From: Cryobacterium glucosi
GTDB taxonomy: Bacteria; Actinomycetota; Actinomycetes; Actinomycetales; Microbacteriaceae
Length of the DNA stretch: 37,956 nucleotides
Reading direction: 5' to 3'
Assembly: GCF_004402235.1 (NCBI RefSeq)
Contig: NZ_SOFS01000013.1
Span: 402-38,357 of the forward strand
The notes beneath the pieces are model-generated. The model made no database searches and had not been told where the DNA came from. It was given only the letters and a program-made list of their open reading frames with translations. Shown here piece by piece: positions 1 to 8,430 of this stretch; positions within the stretch are counted from its first letter, which is position 1; every line of letters begins with the position of its first letter. A program made the translations under genes and the position numbers.

Positions 1-1
1 A

Positions 2-652
2 GCCGACCCGAAACGCATCGCCGGAGGACGAAGCCCCGCCGTCCGCATGATCACCATCCGCCCCACCGGCGCCACACCCACCGGTTTCGCGCCCACGGGA
101 ACCACACCCACCGATGCCGTGCCAACCGAGGCCCCGTCACCCGCAGCCGACGCTGCGGCGAACCCCGAAACCGAGGCGCCCGCGCTCCAACCCGGCGTCA
201 TCGAGGGAACCGCGGTCACGGTCTCCACCGAAACCCTCGAACGCAACCTCTACGACACCGGGATCCTCGACGTCACCTTCGACGGCCACGGCAGCGGTGT
301 CGACCTCGGCCGCGAACAGCGCACGTTCAGCCCCGCCCAACGCGCGGCCCTCTCCCTCCGCGACGGCGGCTGCATGTGGCCCGGCTGCGACCGGCCACCG
401 TCCTGGACCGAAACCCACCACATCCACCACTGGAAAGACGACACCGGACAGACCAACCTCGACCACGGCATCCTGCTCTGCCGGGCCGACCACCTCAGGC
501 TCCACAACGAACACTGGCGCATCACCCGCGACGACACCGGCCAGTACTGGCTCACCCCACCACCCGGACTCGACCCCGAACAGAAACCCCTCCCCCTCAC
601 CAGCAAAAACGCGCTCACCAGGTGGAGTGAATCCGGGGTACCGCACAGTTAG
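2..652 (+). CDS. HNH endonuclease, DUF222/13E12-repeat family, C-terminal part
   Basis: The reading frame is open from the window edge, so the N-terminal DUF222 region lies outside. The visible part has a Pro/Thr/Ala-rich linker (positions 50-200), a DUF222-type segment ending in SPAQRAALSLRDGGC, then an HNH core: CxxPGC, the pair THHIHHW, and DHGILLCRADHLRLHN. The two Cys pairs and the His residues would hold a structural zinc and the catalytic metal. The family is very abundant in Actinobacteria (called 13E12 repeat genes in mycobacteria), and its cellular role is poorly known. A second, divergent member lies at the other end of the window, pointing inward. Confidence 0.9.
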   Translation, partial: ADPKRIAGGRSPAVRMITIRPTGATPTGFAPTGTTPTDAVPTEAPSPAADAAANPETEAPALQPGVIEGTAVTVSTETLERNLYDTGILDVTFDGHGSGVDLGREQRTFSPAQRAALSLRDGGCMWPGCDRPPSWTETHHIHHWKDDTGQTNLDHGILLCRADHLRLHNEHWRITRDDTGQYWLTPPPGLDPEQKPLPLTSKNALTRWSESGVPHS

Positions 653-662
653 CATGGAGCCA

Positions 663-681
663 GCGTCGCTCCGAGCGACGC
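663..681. terminator. Short GC hairpin after the HNH gene
   Basis: An 8-bp perfect stem (GCGTCGCT / AGCGACGC) with a CCG loop lies 10 nt after the HNH stop codon. No T tract follows. A weak terminator is the simplest reading. Confidence 0.4.
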
Positions 682-712
682 CCCGCGGGCCCCGAAACGC
701 ATTCGACTCCCG

Positions 713-742
713 CTGCCCCTTCTGACACTGCCCCTTCTGACA
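713..742 (+). repeat. 15-bp tandem duplication before the FAD dehydrogenase
   Basis: The unit CTGCCCCTTCTGACA is present twice head to tail, and a third partial CTG runs into the ribosome binding site GGAG of the next gene. It looks like a local slippage duplication. Confidence 0.8.
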
Positions 743-753
743 CTGGAGTCACG

Positions 754-2460
754 ATGAGCACGGTTCCCCCGCACGCGACCGGCCCCCGAGCGACATCCCC
801 TCGGACGGATCCGAGCGAAGCCGACGTCATCGTAGTCGGGGCCGGCCTCGCCGGACTCGTCGCGACCGCGGAGCTCGTCGCCGCGGGCAAGCGGGTCATC
901 CTGCTCGACCAGGAGCCGCCCGCCTCGCTCGGCGGCCAGGCCTGGTGGTCGTTCGGCGGCTTGTTCCTTGTCGACTCGCCGGAGCAGCGCAGGCTCGGGG
1001 TGCACGACTCCGCCGGACTCGCCAGACAGGACTGGTTCGGCACCGCGGGTTTCGACCGTGACGAGGACCTCTGGCCGAGCCGCTGGGCGGAGGCCTACCT
1101 GGACTTCGCCGCCGGCGAGAAGCGCGCCTGGCTGCACTCCCGCGGCATCCGCTTCTTTCCGGTCGTCGGCTGGGCCGAACGCGGCGGCACCACGGCCCTC
1201 GGCCCCGGCAACTCCGTGCCGCGGTTCCACATCGTCTGGGGCACCGGTCCGGCGATTCTCGCCCCGTTCATCGAGCGCGTGCGGGAAGGCGTGCGGTCCG
1301 GCCTCGTCACGGCGCTGCACCGCCGCAGGGTCGACGAGCTGCTCACCCACGACGGCACGGTCGTCGGCGTGCGGGGAAGCATCCTCGCCCCGAGCGACGC
1401 CCCGCGCGGCGCGCCCAGCTCACGCGAGGTCGTCGGCGACTTCGATCTGCGGGCATCCGCCGTCGTCGTGACAAGCGGCGGCATCGGCGGAAACCCCGCG
1501 CAAGTCCGCGCCCAGTGGCCGACCCGGCTCGGCACCGCGCCCCGGGAACTGCTGTCCGGCGTGCCCGCGCACGTCGACGGGCGGATGCTCGGCATCAGCG
1601 AGCGGGCCGGCGCCCGGCTGATCAACGGAGACAGGATGTGGCACTACCCGGAGGGCGTCGCGAACTGGGACCCGGTCTGGCCCGCGCACGGAATCCGGAT
1701 CCTGCCCGGTCCGTCCTCGCTCTGGCTCGACGCGACGGGGACCCGGCTGCCCGCTCCCCTGTTCCCCGGCTTCGACACGCTCGGCTCGCTCGAGCACATC
1801 CTGCGCACCGGCTACGAACACAGCTGGTTCGTGTTGACCCAGAAGATCATCGAGAAGGAGTTCGCACTCTCCGGCTCCGAACAGAACCCCGACCTCACCG
1901 GTAAGAACCTGGCCCTTCTCGCCAAACGGGTGACGAAAGGCGCTCCCGGGCCGGTCGAGGCCTTCAAGAAGCATGGCGCCGATTTTGTCGTCGCCGACAC
2001 CCTGCCCGACCTGCTCGCGGGCATGCGCCGGCTCTCCCCCGATGCTCCCCTGGACCTCGCCCAGGTCGAGCGGGAGATCCGCGCCCGCGACCGCGAGCTC
2101 GACAACGCCTTCACCAAGGATGCCCAGATCACGGCGATCCGCCAGGCCAGGCACTACCGCGGTGACCGTCTCATCCGCGTCGCGAGCCCGCACCGGCTGC
2201 TCGACCCGCACGCGGGCCCGCTGATCGCGGTCAAGCTGCACGTCCTGACCCGGAAGAGTCTCGGCGGCATCGAGACGGACCTCTCCGCCCGCGCCCTCGG
2301 GCCGGACGGCACACCCGTGCCGGGCCTCTACGCCGCCGGCGAGGCGAGCGGCTTCGGCGGCGGCGGGATGCACGGCTACCGCGCGCTCGAAGGCACCTTC
2401 CTCGGCGGATGCCTCTTCTCCGGACGCACCGCGGGGCGCGCCGCCGCGGCGGCGGTCTGA
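754..2460 (+). CDS. FAD-binding dehydrogenase (KstD/fumarate-reductase-like)
   Basis: A 568-aa flavoprotein. The Rossmann dinucleotide motif GAGLAG sits at residues 29-34 after an unusually long Pro/Thr-rich N-terminus. The C-terminus has the second FAD-contact block (GLYAAGEASGFGGGG, then HGYRALEGTFLGG). This layout is that of the FAD_binding_2 superfamily, which includes 3-ketosteroid delta1-dehydrogenases and fumarate reductase subunits. It best fits the actinobacterial 'FAD-binding dehydrogenase' subgroup, whose substrate is unknown. The start has a good GGAG site 6 nt upstream. The gene stands alone and converges on puo, so context does not name the substrate. Residues around 210-222 (APSDAPRGAPSS) look like a short insertion encoded by a repeated 17-bp sequence. 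Confidence 0.85.
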   Translation: MSTVPPHATGPRATSPRTDPSEADVIVVGAGLAGLVATAELVAAGKRVILLDQEPPASLGGQAWWSFGGLFLVDSPEQRRLGVHDSAGLARQDWFGTAGFDRDEDLWPSRWAEAYLDFAAGEKRAWLHSRGIRFFPVVGWAERGGTTALGPGNSVPRFHIVWGTGPAILAPFIERVREGVRSGLVTALHRRRVDELLTHDGTVVGVRGSILAPSDAPRGAPSSREVVGDFDLRASAVVVTSGGIGGNPAQVRAQWPTRLGTAPRELLSGVPAHVDGRMLGISERAGARLINGDRMWHYPEGVANWDPVWPAHGIRILPGPSSLWLDATGTRLPAPLFPGFDTLGSLEHILRTGYEHSWFVLTQKIIEKEFALSGSEQNPDLTGKNLALLAKRVTKGAPGPVEAFKKHGADFVVADTLPDLLAGMRRLSPDAPLDLAQVEREIRARDRELDNAFTKDAQITAIRQARHYRGDRLIRVASPHRLLDPHAGPLIAVKLHVLTRKSLGGIETDLSARALGPDGTPVPGLYAAGEASGFGGGGMHGYRALEGTFLGGCLFSGRTAGRAAAAAV

Positions 2461-2533
2461 CCCCCGGCTGTCACGGGAGCGTCCGCACGCGCCGCACCTC
2501 GCGGCGCGCGGTGCGTCTCCGGGCGCGCACCGT

Positions 2534-2569
2534 GTCTCGCGGCGCGCGCCCGATACATCGCCGCGAGAC
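2534..2569. terminator. Hairpin between convergent genes
   Basis: An 11-bp perfect inverted repeat (GTCTCGCGGCG at 2534-2544, CGCCGCGAGAC at 2559-2569) encloses a 14-nt loop. It lies in the 143-bp gap between the converging FAD dehydrogenase and putrescine oxidase genes. A neighbouring 7-bp repeat (CGGTGCG...CGCACCG) lies just upstream. It is probably a bidirectional, GC-only terminator, since there is no T tract. Confidence 0.5.
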
Positions 2570-2603
2570 GCAAACGGCGCCGCGAGTCCGCGCCCGGCGG
2601 CGC

Positions 2604-4004
2604 CTAGTCCAGGACGCTCGTCAGCGCCCCGACCGGCTCGAGTACCGGCTCGAGTACGGCCGCGATGGCGGCAGCGGTGTCGCGGCCCATCCGGATCGCC
2701 CCGTCGACGTGCTGGTAGCCCTTGCCGGCCAGGTCGCTGCAGGAGAAGTGGATCGGCCCGACGGGGGTGCGCAGGTCCGCGCCGTAGCGGGCGAGGCCGC
2801 CGAGGTCGAAACTCGCGGCGTATGCACCCCGGGTCCATTCCTCGTTGCCCCAGTCGCTTTCGTAGTAGACCGCCGGCGACAGAGCCTTGTCCCCGAAGTA
2901 GTGCGAGAGCGAAAGCAGGATGCGCGCCCGGCGCTCCTCCGCGGGGAGCCGGAACACGGCATCCGCCGCCTCATCGGACACGAAGCCGACGAGGGTGCCG
3001 CGGTCGTCTCCGAAGTTGGTGTTGTCGTACGCCTCGTGCACGAGCTCGTAGGGACTGAACGCGGTGCCGGAGAGGCCGTCCTCGCGCCAGAACGGGGTCT
3101 TGTAGACGGCGTGAACCTTGATCACGAGACCCATCGAAAGGTGCTGGTGCAGCTGGTGCTGGCGGCGGGGCAGGGCGGGTTCGAACGAGATCCGGCTGAG
3201 CAGAGTCGGCGGAAGCGCGAGGATCGCCCGGCGGGCGTGCACCTCGAGTCCGTCGGTGACCGCGACGACACCCTCGTCGCTCCAGCGCAGGGTGCGCACC
3301 GGCTGCCCGAGGTGCACGTCATCGCCGAGCTGCTCCGCGAGCAGCAGCGGGACCTGCTGGAGGCCGCCGACGACGCGCTCGTCGAGGATGAAGTCGGCGT
3401 CGACGAGGTTGCTGAAGCTTCCGGCACTCGCGGCCATCAGCAGGGCCTGCAGGGCGGAGAAGGCGTGCGCAGGCTTGGTCAGCATGGCGCCGGCGATGAA
3501 CATCGCGACGTTGTCGCGGGCCTCCTGGTCGGCTGTCTGGGTTGCGAGCCACCCGGCGAAGGAGATCCGGTCGAGTTCGACGGCCCGCGGGTGCGCCCAC
3601 GGCCGATCGGGGTCGACCTCGGCGACAAGCTCGTCGAGCGTTGCGATGAGGGCGACGATCTCGGCCTGGGTCTCCGGGGAGACCGGGAAGATCTCGCCCT
3701 CGAAGCGGGTGCGTACCCCGGAGTCGTTGATGTAGACGTTTTCTCCGGTGCGGTACCGGGAGTAGGTCTCGAGACCGAGCTCCGCGAGGGTCTCCTTGAG
3801 CGCGTGCTGGTCCGGTGACACCCACTGGCCGCCGATCTCGAGCGTGGCTCCCTCGATGTCGTCGGTCCACAGCCGACCGCCGACCCGGTCGCGCGCTTCG
3901 AGCACGGCGACGGTGAGGCCGGCCCGGCGCAGCGACGTTGCTGCGGTCAGGCCGGATGCCCCTGCGCCGATGATGACGATGTCACGGTCGATCCTGGTTG
4001 TCAT
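2604..4004 (-). CDS. puo: Putrescine oxidase (FAD-dependent flavin amine oxidase)
   Basis: A 466-aa flavin amine oxidase that oxidises putrescine to 4-aminobutanal with O2, giving H2O2 and ammonia. The FAD-binding GAGASG is at residues 13-18, followed by EARDRVGGRLWTD. The blocks GGQWVSPDQ, MLTKPAHAFSALQALLMAASAGSF, SLV-like QHLSMGLVIKVHAVYKTPFWREDG and YESDWGNEEWTRGAYAASFD match, from memory, the Rhodococcus erythropolis and Kocuria putrescine oxidases almost word for word. The start has an excellent GGAGGAG site 6 nt upstream. It is the last gene of the gabT-gdh-gabD-puo set and begins 55 bp after gabD. The product aldehyde would be taken up by the adjacent dehydrogenase. Confidence 0.92.
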   Translation of the reverse strand: MTTRIDRDIVIIGAGASGLTAATSLRRAGLTVAVLEARDRVGGRLWTDDIEGATLEIGGQWVSPDQHALKETLAELGLETYSRYRTGENVYINDSGVRTRFEGEIFPVSPETQAEIVALIATLDELVAEVDPDRPWAHPRAVELDRISFAGWLATQTADQEARDNVAMFIAGAMLTKPAHAFSALQALLMAASAGSFSNLVDADFILDERVVGGLQQVPLLLAEQLGDDVHLGQPVRTLRWSDEGVVAVTDGLEVHARRAILALPPTLLSRISFEPALPRRQHQLHQHLSMGLVIKVHAVYKTPFWREDGLSGTAFSPYELVHEAYDNTNFGDDRGTLVGFVSDEAADAVFRLPAEERRARILLSLSHYFGDKALSPAVYYESDWGNEEWTRGAYAASFDLGGLARYGADLRTPVGPIHFSCSDLAGKGYQHVDGAIRMGRDTAAAIAAVLEPVLEPVGALTSVLD

Positions 4005-4059
4005 GAAAACTCCTCCATACGTGGGTGCTGCGAGGTCATTCGGAAGTTGTGCAAGTCGG

Positions 4060-5583
4060 TTATGACGCGGGGATCAGGGTGTACTTCGGGGACAGGTACT
4101 CGTGGATTCCCTCGAGGCCGCCCTCCCGGCCGAGCCCTGATTGCTTGACGCCTCCGAAGGGGGCGGCTGCGTTGGACACGAGTCCTGTGTTCAGTCCCAT
4201 CATGCCCGTGTCGAGCCCGGCGATCATCCGCTGGCCGCGGGCGATGTTCTCGGTGAAGACGTAGCTGATCAGCCCGTACTCGGTGTCGTTGGCGAGCCGG
4301 ATCGCCTCGTCCTCCTCCGTGAAGGTCACGATCCCGACGACGGGCCCGAAGATCTCCTGGCGAAGCAGGTCGCTGTCGGCTGCGACGTCGGTCAGCACGG
4401 TCGGGGCGTAGAACGACCCTGGACCCTCCGGGCGGAAGCCGCCGGTGAGGAGGGTCGCACCGCGGTCGAGGGCATCGCTCACGAGCTTCTCGGTGTTGGC
4501 GACGGCCGCGTCGTTGACGAGCGGGCCGATCGTCACGTCCGGCTCGGTGCCCCGACCGATCCGGAGGGCTTCGACGCGGGCGACGAGGCGGCGAGCGAAA
4601 TCCTCGGCGACGGACGCGTGCACGATGAACCGGTTCGCTGCCGTGCACGCCTGGCCGATGTTGCGGAACTTGGCGAGCATGGCGCCGTCGACGGCCCGGT
4701 CGAGGTCCGCGTCGGCGAAGACGAGGAACGGCGCATTCCCGCCCAGCTCCATCGAGGTGCGCAGCACGCCCTCCGCGGCCTGGCGGAGGAGCGCCCGGCC
4801 GACACCGGTCGAGCCGGTGAAGCTGAGCTTCCGGAGCCGCGGGTCTGCGATCAGCGGGGCGGAGACCTCAGCGGATTCCGAGGTCGTGATCACGTTGACG
4901 ACGCCGGCGGGAACGCCCGCGTCCTCGAGCAACTGGGCGAAGAAGAGGGTGGTGAGCGGGGTGAGTTCCGCGGGCTTGATCACGACTGTGCACCCCGCGG
5001 CGAGCGCGGGGGCGATCTTGCGGGTCGCCATCGCGAGCGGGAAGTTCCACGGGGTGATCAGGAGGCACGGGCCGACCGGGCGCTGCGAAACGACCATCTG
5101 GCCGGTACCCTCGGGTGCCGGCCCGTAGCGCCCATTGATTCGTACGGCCTCCTCGCTGAACCAACGCAGGAATTCCCCGCCGTAACCGACCTCGGCGCGG
5201 GCCTCGGCGAGTGGCTTGCCCATTTCGATGGTCATCAGCAGGGCGAAGTCCTCCCGGCGTTCCTGCAGCAGGTCGAACGCACGACGCAGGATCTCGGCCC
5301 GCACCCGCGGCGCGGTCGCCGCCCAGGCGGGACCCGCTGCGACGGCGGCGTCGAGGGCGCGTCCGCCGTCCGCGACGCCCGCGTTGGCGATCCGCTTGAG
5401 CTCGCGCCCGGTCGCAGGGTCCGTCACGATGATCGGCTCCCCCGTGCCGGGCTGCCAGGTGCCGTCGATGTAGAGACCGTCGGGAACCCGGTTGAGGAGT
5501 TCGGCCTCCCGCTCGGTGCCGATGGTGGTGGTGTCGCCGGAGGCGGGGCTCAGGGGGCGGTTCTCGGTGCTGAGACTGGTCAC
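4060..5583 (-). CDS. gabD: NAD(P)-dependent succinate-semialdehyde dehydrogenase
   Basis: A 507-aa aldehyde dehydrogenase. The catalytic Glu279 lies in SMELGGNAPF and the nucleophile Cys313 in NIGQACTAANRF. The ITPWNFP and FTGSTGVG cofactor motifs are at about 176-182 and 255-262. The NAPF and GQACTAANRF signatures are those of GabD-type enzymes, which oxidise succinic semialdehyde to succinate. No separate 4-aminobutyraldehyde dehydrogenase is present in this window, so this enzyme may also oxidise the putrescine oxidase product; that is inference. The start is GTG with only a weak purine stretch upstream. The gene lies 57 bp after gdh in the same operon. Confidence 0.88.
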   Translation of the reverse strand: MTSLSTENRPLSPASGDTTTIGTEREAELLNRVPDGLYIDGTWQPGTGEPIIVTDPATGRELKRIANAGVADGGRALDAAVAAGPAWAATAPRVRAEILRRAFDLLQERREDFALLMTIEMGKPLAEARAEVGYGGEFLRWFSEEAVRINGRYGPAPEGTGQMVVSQRPVGPCLLITPWNFPLAMATRKIAPALAAGCTVVIKPAELTPLTTLFFAQLLEDAGVPAGVVNVITTSESAEVSAPLIADPRLRKLSFTGSTGVGRALLRQAAEGVLRTSMELGGNAPFLVFADADLDRAVDGAMLAKFRNIGQACTAANRFIVHASVAEDFARRLVARVEALRIGRGTEPDVTIGPLVNDAAVANTEKLVSDALDRGATLLTGGFRPEGPGSFYAPTVLTDVAADSDLLRQEIFGPVVGIVTFTEEDEAIRLANDTEYGLISYVFTENIARGQRMIAGLDTGMMGLNTGLVSNAAAPFGGVKQSGLGREGGLEGIHEYLSPKYTLIPAS

Positions 5584-5640
5584 GGGTGTTCTCTTTCGGT
5601 CACGGGGCAGGTACGGCAGGCGGTGGGAAACGAACGGGCG

Positions 5641-6927
5641 TCAGGGGTAGAGTCCGCGGAGCAGGTGGGCCTCGGCGACGCGTTCGACGGCGAGGACCGT
5701 CGCCGCTGCCCGCAGGGAAAGGTCCCGGGAGGCGGCGGTTTCGACGACCTGCTGCCAGGCGGCGAGCATCCGCTCTTCGAGCTTCTGTTCGACCTCTGCG
5801 GCGTTCCACCAGTAGGCCTGGTTGCCCTGCACCCACTCGAAGTAGGAGACGAGCACTCCGCCGGCGTTCGCAAGGATGTCGGGCACCACGAGCTGTCCGT
5901 TCGCGGCGAAGATCCGGTCGGCAGCCGGGGAGGTCGGGCCGTTCGCGCCCTCGACGATCACGCGTGCCGTCACGCGGGCAGCGTTCCCGGCGTGCAGGAC
6001 GCCCTCGACCGCGGCCGGGACCAGCAGGTCGACGTCGAGCTCGAGCAGCGCTTCACCGTCGAGCGGGTCCGCCCCGCCGAAGCCGACGACCCTGCCGGTC
6101 GCCGCGACGTGCGCGTCGAGCCCGGCGAAGTCGATGCCCCGCTCGTTGTAGACGGCGCCGTACTGGTCGCTGACCGCAACGACCCGCACCCCCGCGTCGG
6201 CGAGGAACACGGCAGCGTCGTGGCCGACCTTGCCGAAGCCCTGCACGGCTGCGGTCGCTCCGTACGGCGTGATTCCGCTGTGCCGGAGGGCTGCAAGTGC
6301 GACGTGGGTCACGCCGCGGCTGGTCGCGCTCGCACGGCCGTGGGAACCGCCGAGGCTGATCGGCTTGCCCGTGACGATCCCGGGAACGGTGTAGCCGACG
6401 TTGACGGAGTAGGTGTCCATCATCCAGGCCATGGTGCGCTCGTCGGTGCCGATGTCGGGGGCCGGGATGTCCTTCTCCGGGCCGATGATCGGCAGGATCT
6501 CGCTCGTGTACCTGCGCGTGACGCGCTCGAGCTCCGGGAGCGAGAATTCACGCGGGTCGATCGTGACACCGCCCTTGGCACCGCCGTACGGCACGTCGAG
6601 CAGGGCGCATTTCCAGGTCATCCACATCGCGAGGGCGCGCACCTCGTCGAGGGTCACGTGCGGGCTGTAGCGCAGGCCGCCCTTGGCCGGGCCGCGGGAG
6701 AAGTTGTGCTGCACCCGGTAGCCGGTGAACAGTCGGGTGGTGCCGTCGTCCCGGCGCAACGGAACGGCGACGGTGAGCTCGCGGCGCGGGGTCGCGAGCA
6801 ACGCGTGCAGGCCTTCCGGGTAGCCGAGCAGGGCGACGGCGTCGCTGAGCTGCGACCGGGCGTCGACGAGGGGCGTGGCGAGGGGCGTGACCTGGCGAAC
6901 GGCCGGCCGGGCCTCGAGCAGGCTCAT
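5641..6927 (-). CDS. Glutamate dehydrogenase, RocG/GudB-like
   Basis: A 428-aa Glu/Leu/Phe/Val dehydrogenase that interconverts glutamate and 2-oxoglutarate plus ammonia. Conserved lysines are seen at K82 (GPAKGGLRY), K106 (MTWKCALLDVPYGG) and K118 (GGAKGG, catalytic). The nucleotide-binding GFGKVG follows at about 229-234, and FEWVQGNQAYWW is typical of the RocG/GudB type. Its ATG overlaps the gabT stop as ATGA, so translation is probably coupled. Next to a 2-oxoglutarate-consuming transaminase it most likely works in the catabolic direction: it regenerates 2-oxoglutarate and releases the amino nitrogen as ammonia. Leucine or valine dehydrogenase is a less likely reading. Confidence 0.85.
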   Translation of the reverse strand: MSLLEARPAVRQVTPLATPLVDARSQLSDAVALLGYPEGLHALLATPRRELTVAVPLRRDDGTTRLFTGYRVQHNFSRGPAKGGLRYSPHVTLDEVRALAMWMTWKCALLDVPYGGAKGGVTIDPREFSLPELERVTRRYTSEILPIIGPEKDIPAPDIGTDERTMAWMMDTYSVNVGYTVPGIVTGKPISLGGSHGRASATSRGVTHVALAALRHSGITPYGATAAVQGFGKVGHDAAVFLADAGVRVVAVSDQYGAVYNERGIDFAGLDAHVAATGRVVGFGGADPLDGEALLELDVDLLVPAAVEGVLHAGNAARVTARVIVEGANGPTSPAADRIFAANGQLVVPDILANAGGVLVSYFEWVQGNQAYWWNAAEVEQKLEERMLAAWQQVVETAASRDLSLRAAATVLAVERVAEAHLLRGLYP

Positions 6928-8288
6928 GCGTTCGCCAGAGCGTGTGCGACGACCTGGAGGCCCTCGACGAGGAGCTCGTCCGAGATACTCAGCGGCGGCA
7001 GGAACCGGATCACGTTCCCGTAGGTTCCGCAGGTGAGGACGATGACGCCCTGCGCGTGGACGGCGGCCGCGACGCGGGAGGTGAGTGCGGCATCCGGTTC
7101 ACCCGTCGCCGAGTCGACGAGCTCGATCGCGATCATGGCACCACGGCCGCGGACGTCGCCGACGCGCTTGTCGAAGGCGCGGATGGCGTTCAGCCGGCCG
7201 GTGAGGATCGTGCCGATCTCGCGGGCGCGCTCGACCAGGTTCTCGCTCTCGTAGGTGTCGAGGGTGGCGAGGGCCGCTGCACAGGCGAGCGGGTTTCCGC
7301 CGTAGGTGCCGCCGATGCCGCCGACCTGCGGGGCGTCCATGATCTCGGCGCGGCCGGTGACCGCGGAGAGCGGGAGGCCGCCGGCGATGCCCTTGGCCAT
7401 CACGATCAGGTCGGGCACGATGCCCTCGTGGTCGCAGGCGAACATGGCGCCGGTGCGGGCGAAGCCGGTCTGCACCTCGTCGGCGATGAAGACGACCCCG
7501 TTGGCGCGGCACCAGGCCAGGAGGGTCGGCAGGAAGCCCGCGGCCGGGACGATGAAGCCGCCCTCGCCCTGGATCGGTTCGATGATGAGCGCGGCGAGGT
7601 TCTCGGCGCCGATCTGCTTCTCGATCTGGGAGATGGCGCGCTTCGCGGCGACGACGCCGTCGAGACCGCCGTCGCGCAACGGGTAGGACATCGGCGCCCG
7701 GTAGACCTCGGCGGCGAACGGGCCGAAGCCGTTCTTGTACGGCTGGTTCTTCGCGGTGAGGCTCATGGTCAGGGTGGTGCGGCCGTGGTACGCGTGATCG
7801 AAGGCCACGACGGCCTGCCGTCCCGTGTAGTGCCGCGCGATCTTGACGGCGTTCTCGACAGCCTCGGCGCCGGAGTTGAACAGGGCGGTGCGCTTGGCGT
7901 GGTCACCGGGGGTGACCCGGTTGAGCGCCTCGGCGACCTCGATGTAGGAGTCGTACGGGGCGACCGTGAAGCAGGTGTGGGTGAACTGGGCGAGCTGGGC
8001 GGCGACGGCCTCGACGACGCGGGGCGCGCTGTTGCCGACGCCGGTCACGGCGATGCCGCTGCCGAGGTCGATGAGGGAGTTGCCGTCAACGTCGACGAGC
8101 ACGCCGCCGCCGGCAGCGACGATGTAGACGGGCAGGGTCACGCCGACGCCCGCGGAGACCGCGGCGGTCTTGCGCGCCTGGAGCGCCTGCGACTGGGGTC
8201 CGGGGATGCTCGTCGTGAGGCGACGTTCCTGCGGGAGGGACGGGCCGCCGACGGGAACGGTGGTGGGCGGGGATGCGACGAGGGTCAT
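6924..8288 (-). CDS. gabT: 4-aminobutyrate aminotransferase
   Basis: A 454-aa class III PLP aminotransferase that converts GABA and 2-oxoglutarate to succinic semialdehyde and glutamate. The PLP lysine is K299 in MAKGIAGGLPL. ADEVQTGFARTG (269-280) holds the cofactor aspartate, and NSGAEAVENAVKIAR (138-152) binds phosphate. The open frame extends about 120 codons further upstream. The start chosen here, MTLVASPP, has GGAG about 6 nt upstream and leaves a normal 142-bp divergent promoter region before the PucR-type gene. It is the first gene of the putrescine operon. Confidence 0.92.
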   Translation of the reverse strand: MTLVASPPTTVPVGGPSLPQERRLTTSIPGPQSQALQARKTAAVSAGVGVTLPVYIVAAGGGVLVDVDGNSLIDLGSGIAVTGVGNSAPRVVEAVAAQLAQFTHTCFTVAPYDSYIEVAEALNRVTPGDHAKRTALFNSGAEAVENAVKIARHYTGRQAVVAFDHAYHGRTTLTMSLTAKNQPYKNGFGPFAAEVYRAPMSYPLRDGGLDGVVAAKRAISQIEKQIGAENLAALIIEPIQGEGGFIVPAAGFLPTLLAWCRANGVVFIADEVQTGFARTGAMFACDHEGIVPDLIVMAKGIAGGLPLSAVTGRAEIMDAPQVGGIGGTYGGNPLACAAALATLDTYESENLVERAREIGTILTGRLNAIRAFDKRVGDVRGRGAMIAIELVDSATGEPDAALTSRVAAAVHAQGVIVLTCGTYGNVIRFLPPLSISDELLVEGLQVVAHALANA

Positions 8289-8385
8289 GACTGCTCCAGT
8301 TCGTAAACCGAGGTGCATCGACCGGGCGGCGTCGATGTCAGGTGCCATGCTAGGCAGAGCGCCGACGGCAGCGCGCTCGCCGCTA

Positions 8386-8422
8386 TGTACAGAATGCCGG
8401 CTAAGTTTCGACACGTTGTACA
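8386..8422. promoter_or_regulatory. Candidate operator pair between gabT and the PucR-type regulator
   Basis: Two palindromic TGTACA cores lie at 8386-8391 and 8417-8422, 31 bp start to start, close to three helical turns. The second is part of TTGTACAA and overlaps the predicted -10 box of the regulator gene. This geometry suits a dimeric or tetrameric regulator that represses itself and controls gabT. Binding by the PucR-type protein is inference. Confidence 0.45.
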
Positions 8423-8424
8423 AT
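8419..8424 (+). promoter_or_regulatory. -10 box of the PucR-type gene, predicted leaderless mRNA
   Basis: TACAAT ends 6 nt before the ATG at 8431, which puts the transcription start at the A of the ATG. No Shine-Dalgarno sequence is present and no clear -35 box is seen. Confidence 0.55.
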
Positions 8425-8430
8425 CGGCGC

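Noticed and set aside
4141..7023. A 960-codon open frame on the plus strand
   Set aside because: It is antisense to gabD and gdh, is rich in Gly/Asp/Arg without any domain, and exists because high-GC genes leave the opposite frame open. Similar long antisense frames at 15163-17352, 17837-20023 and 26381-29083 were rejected for the same reason.
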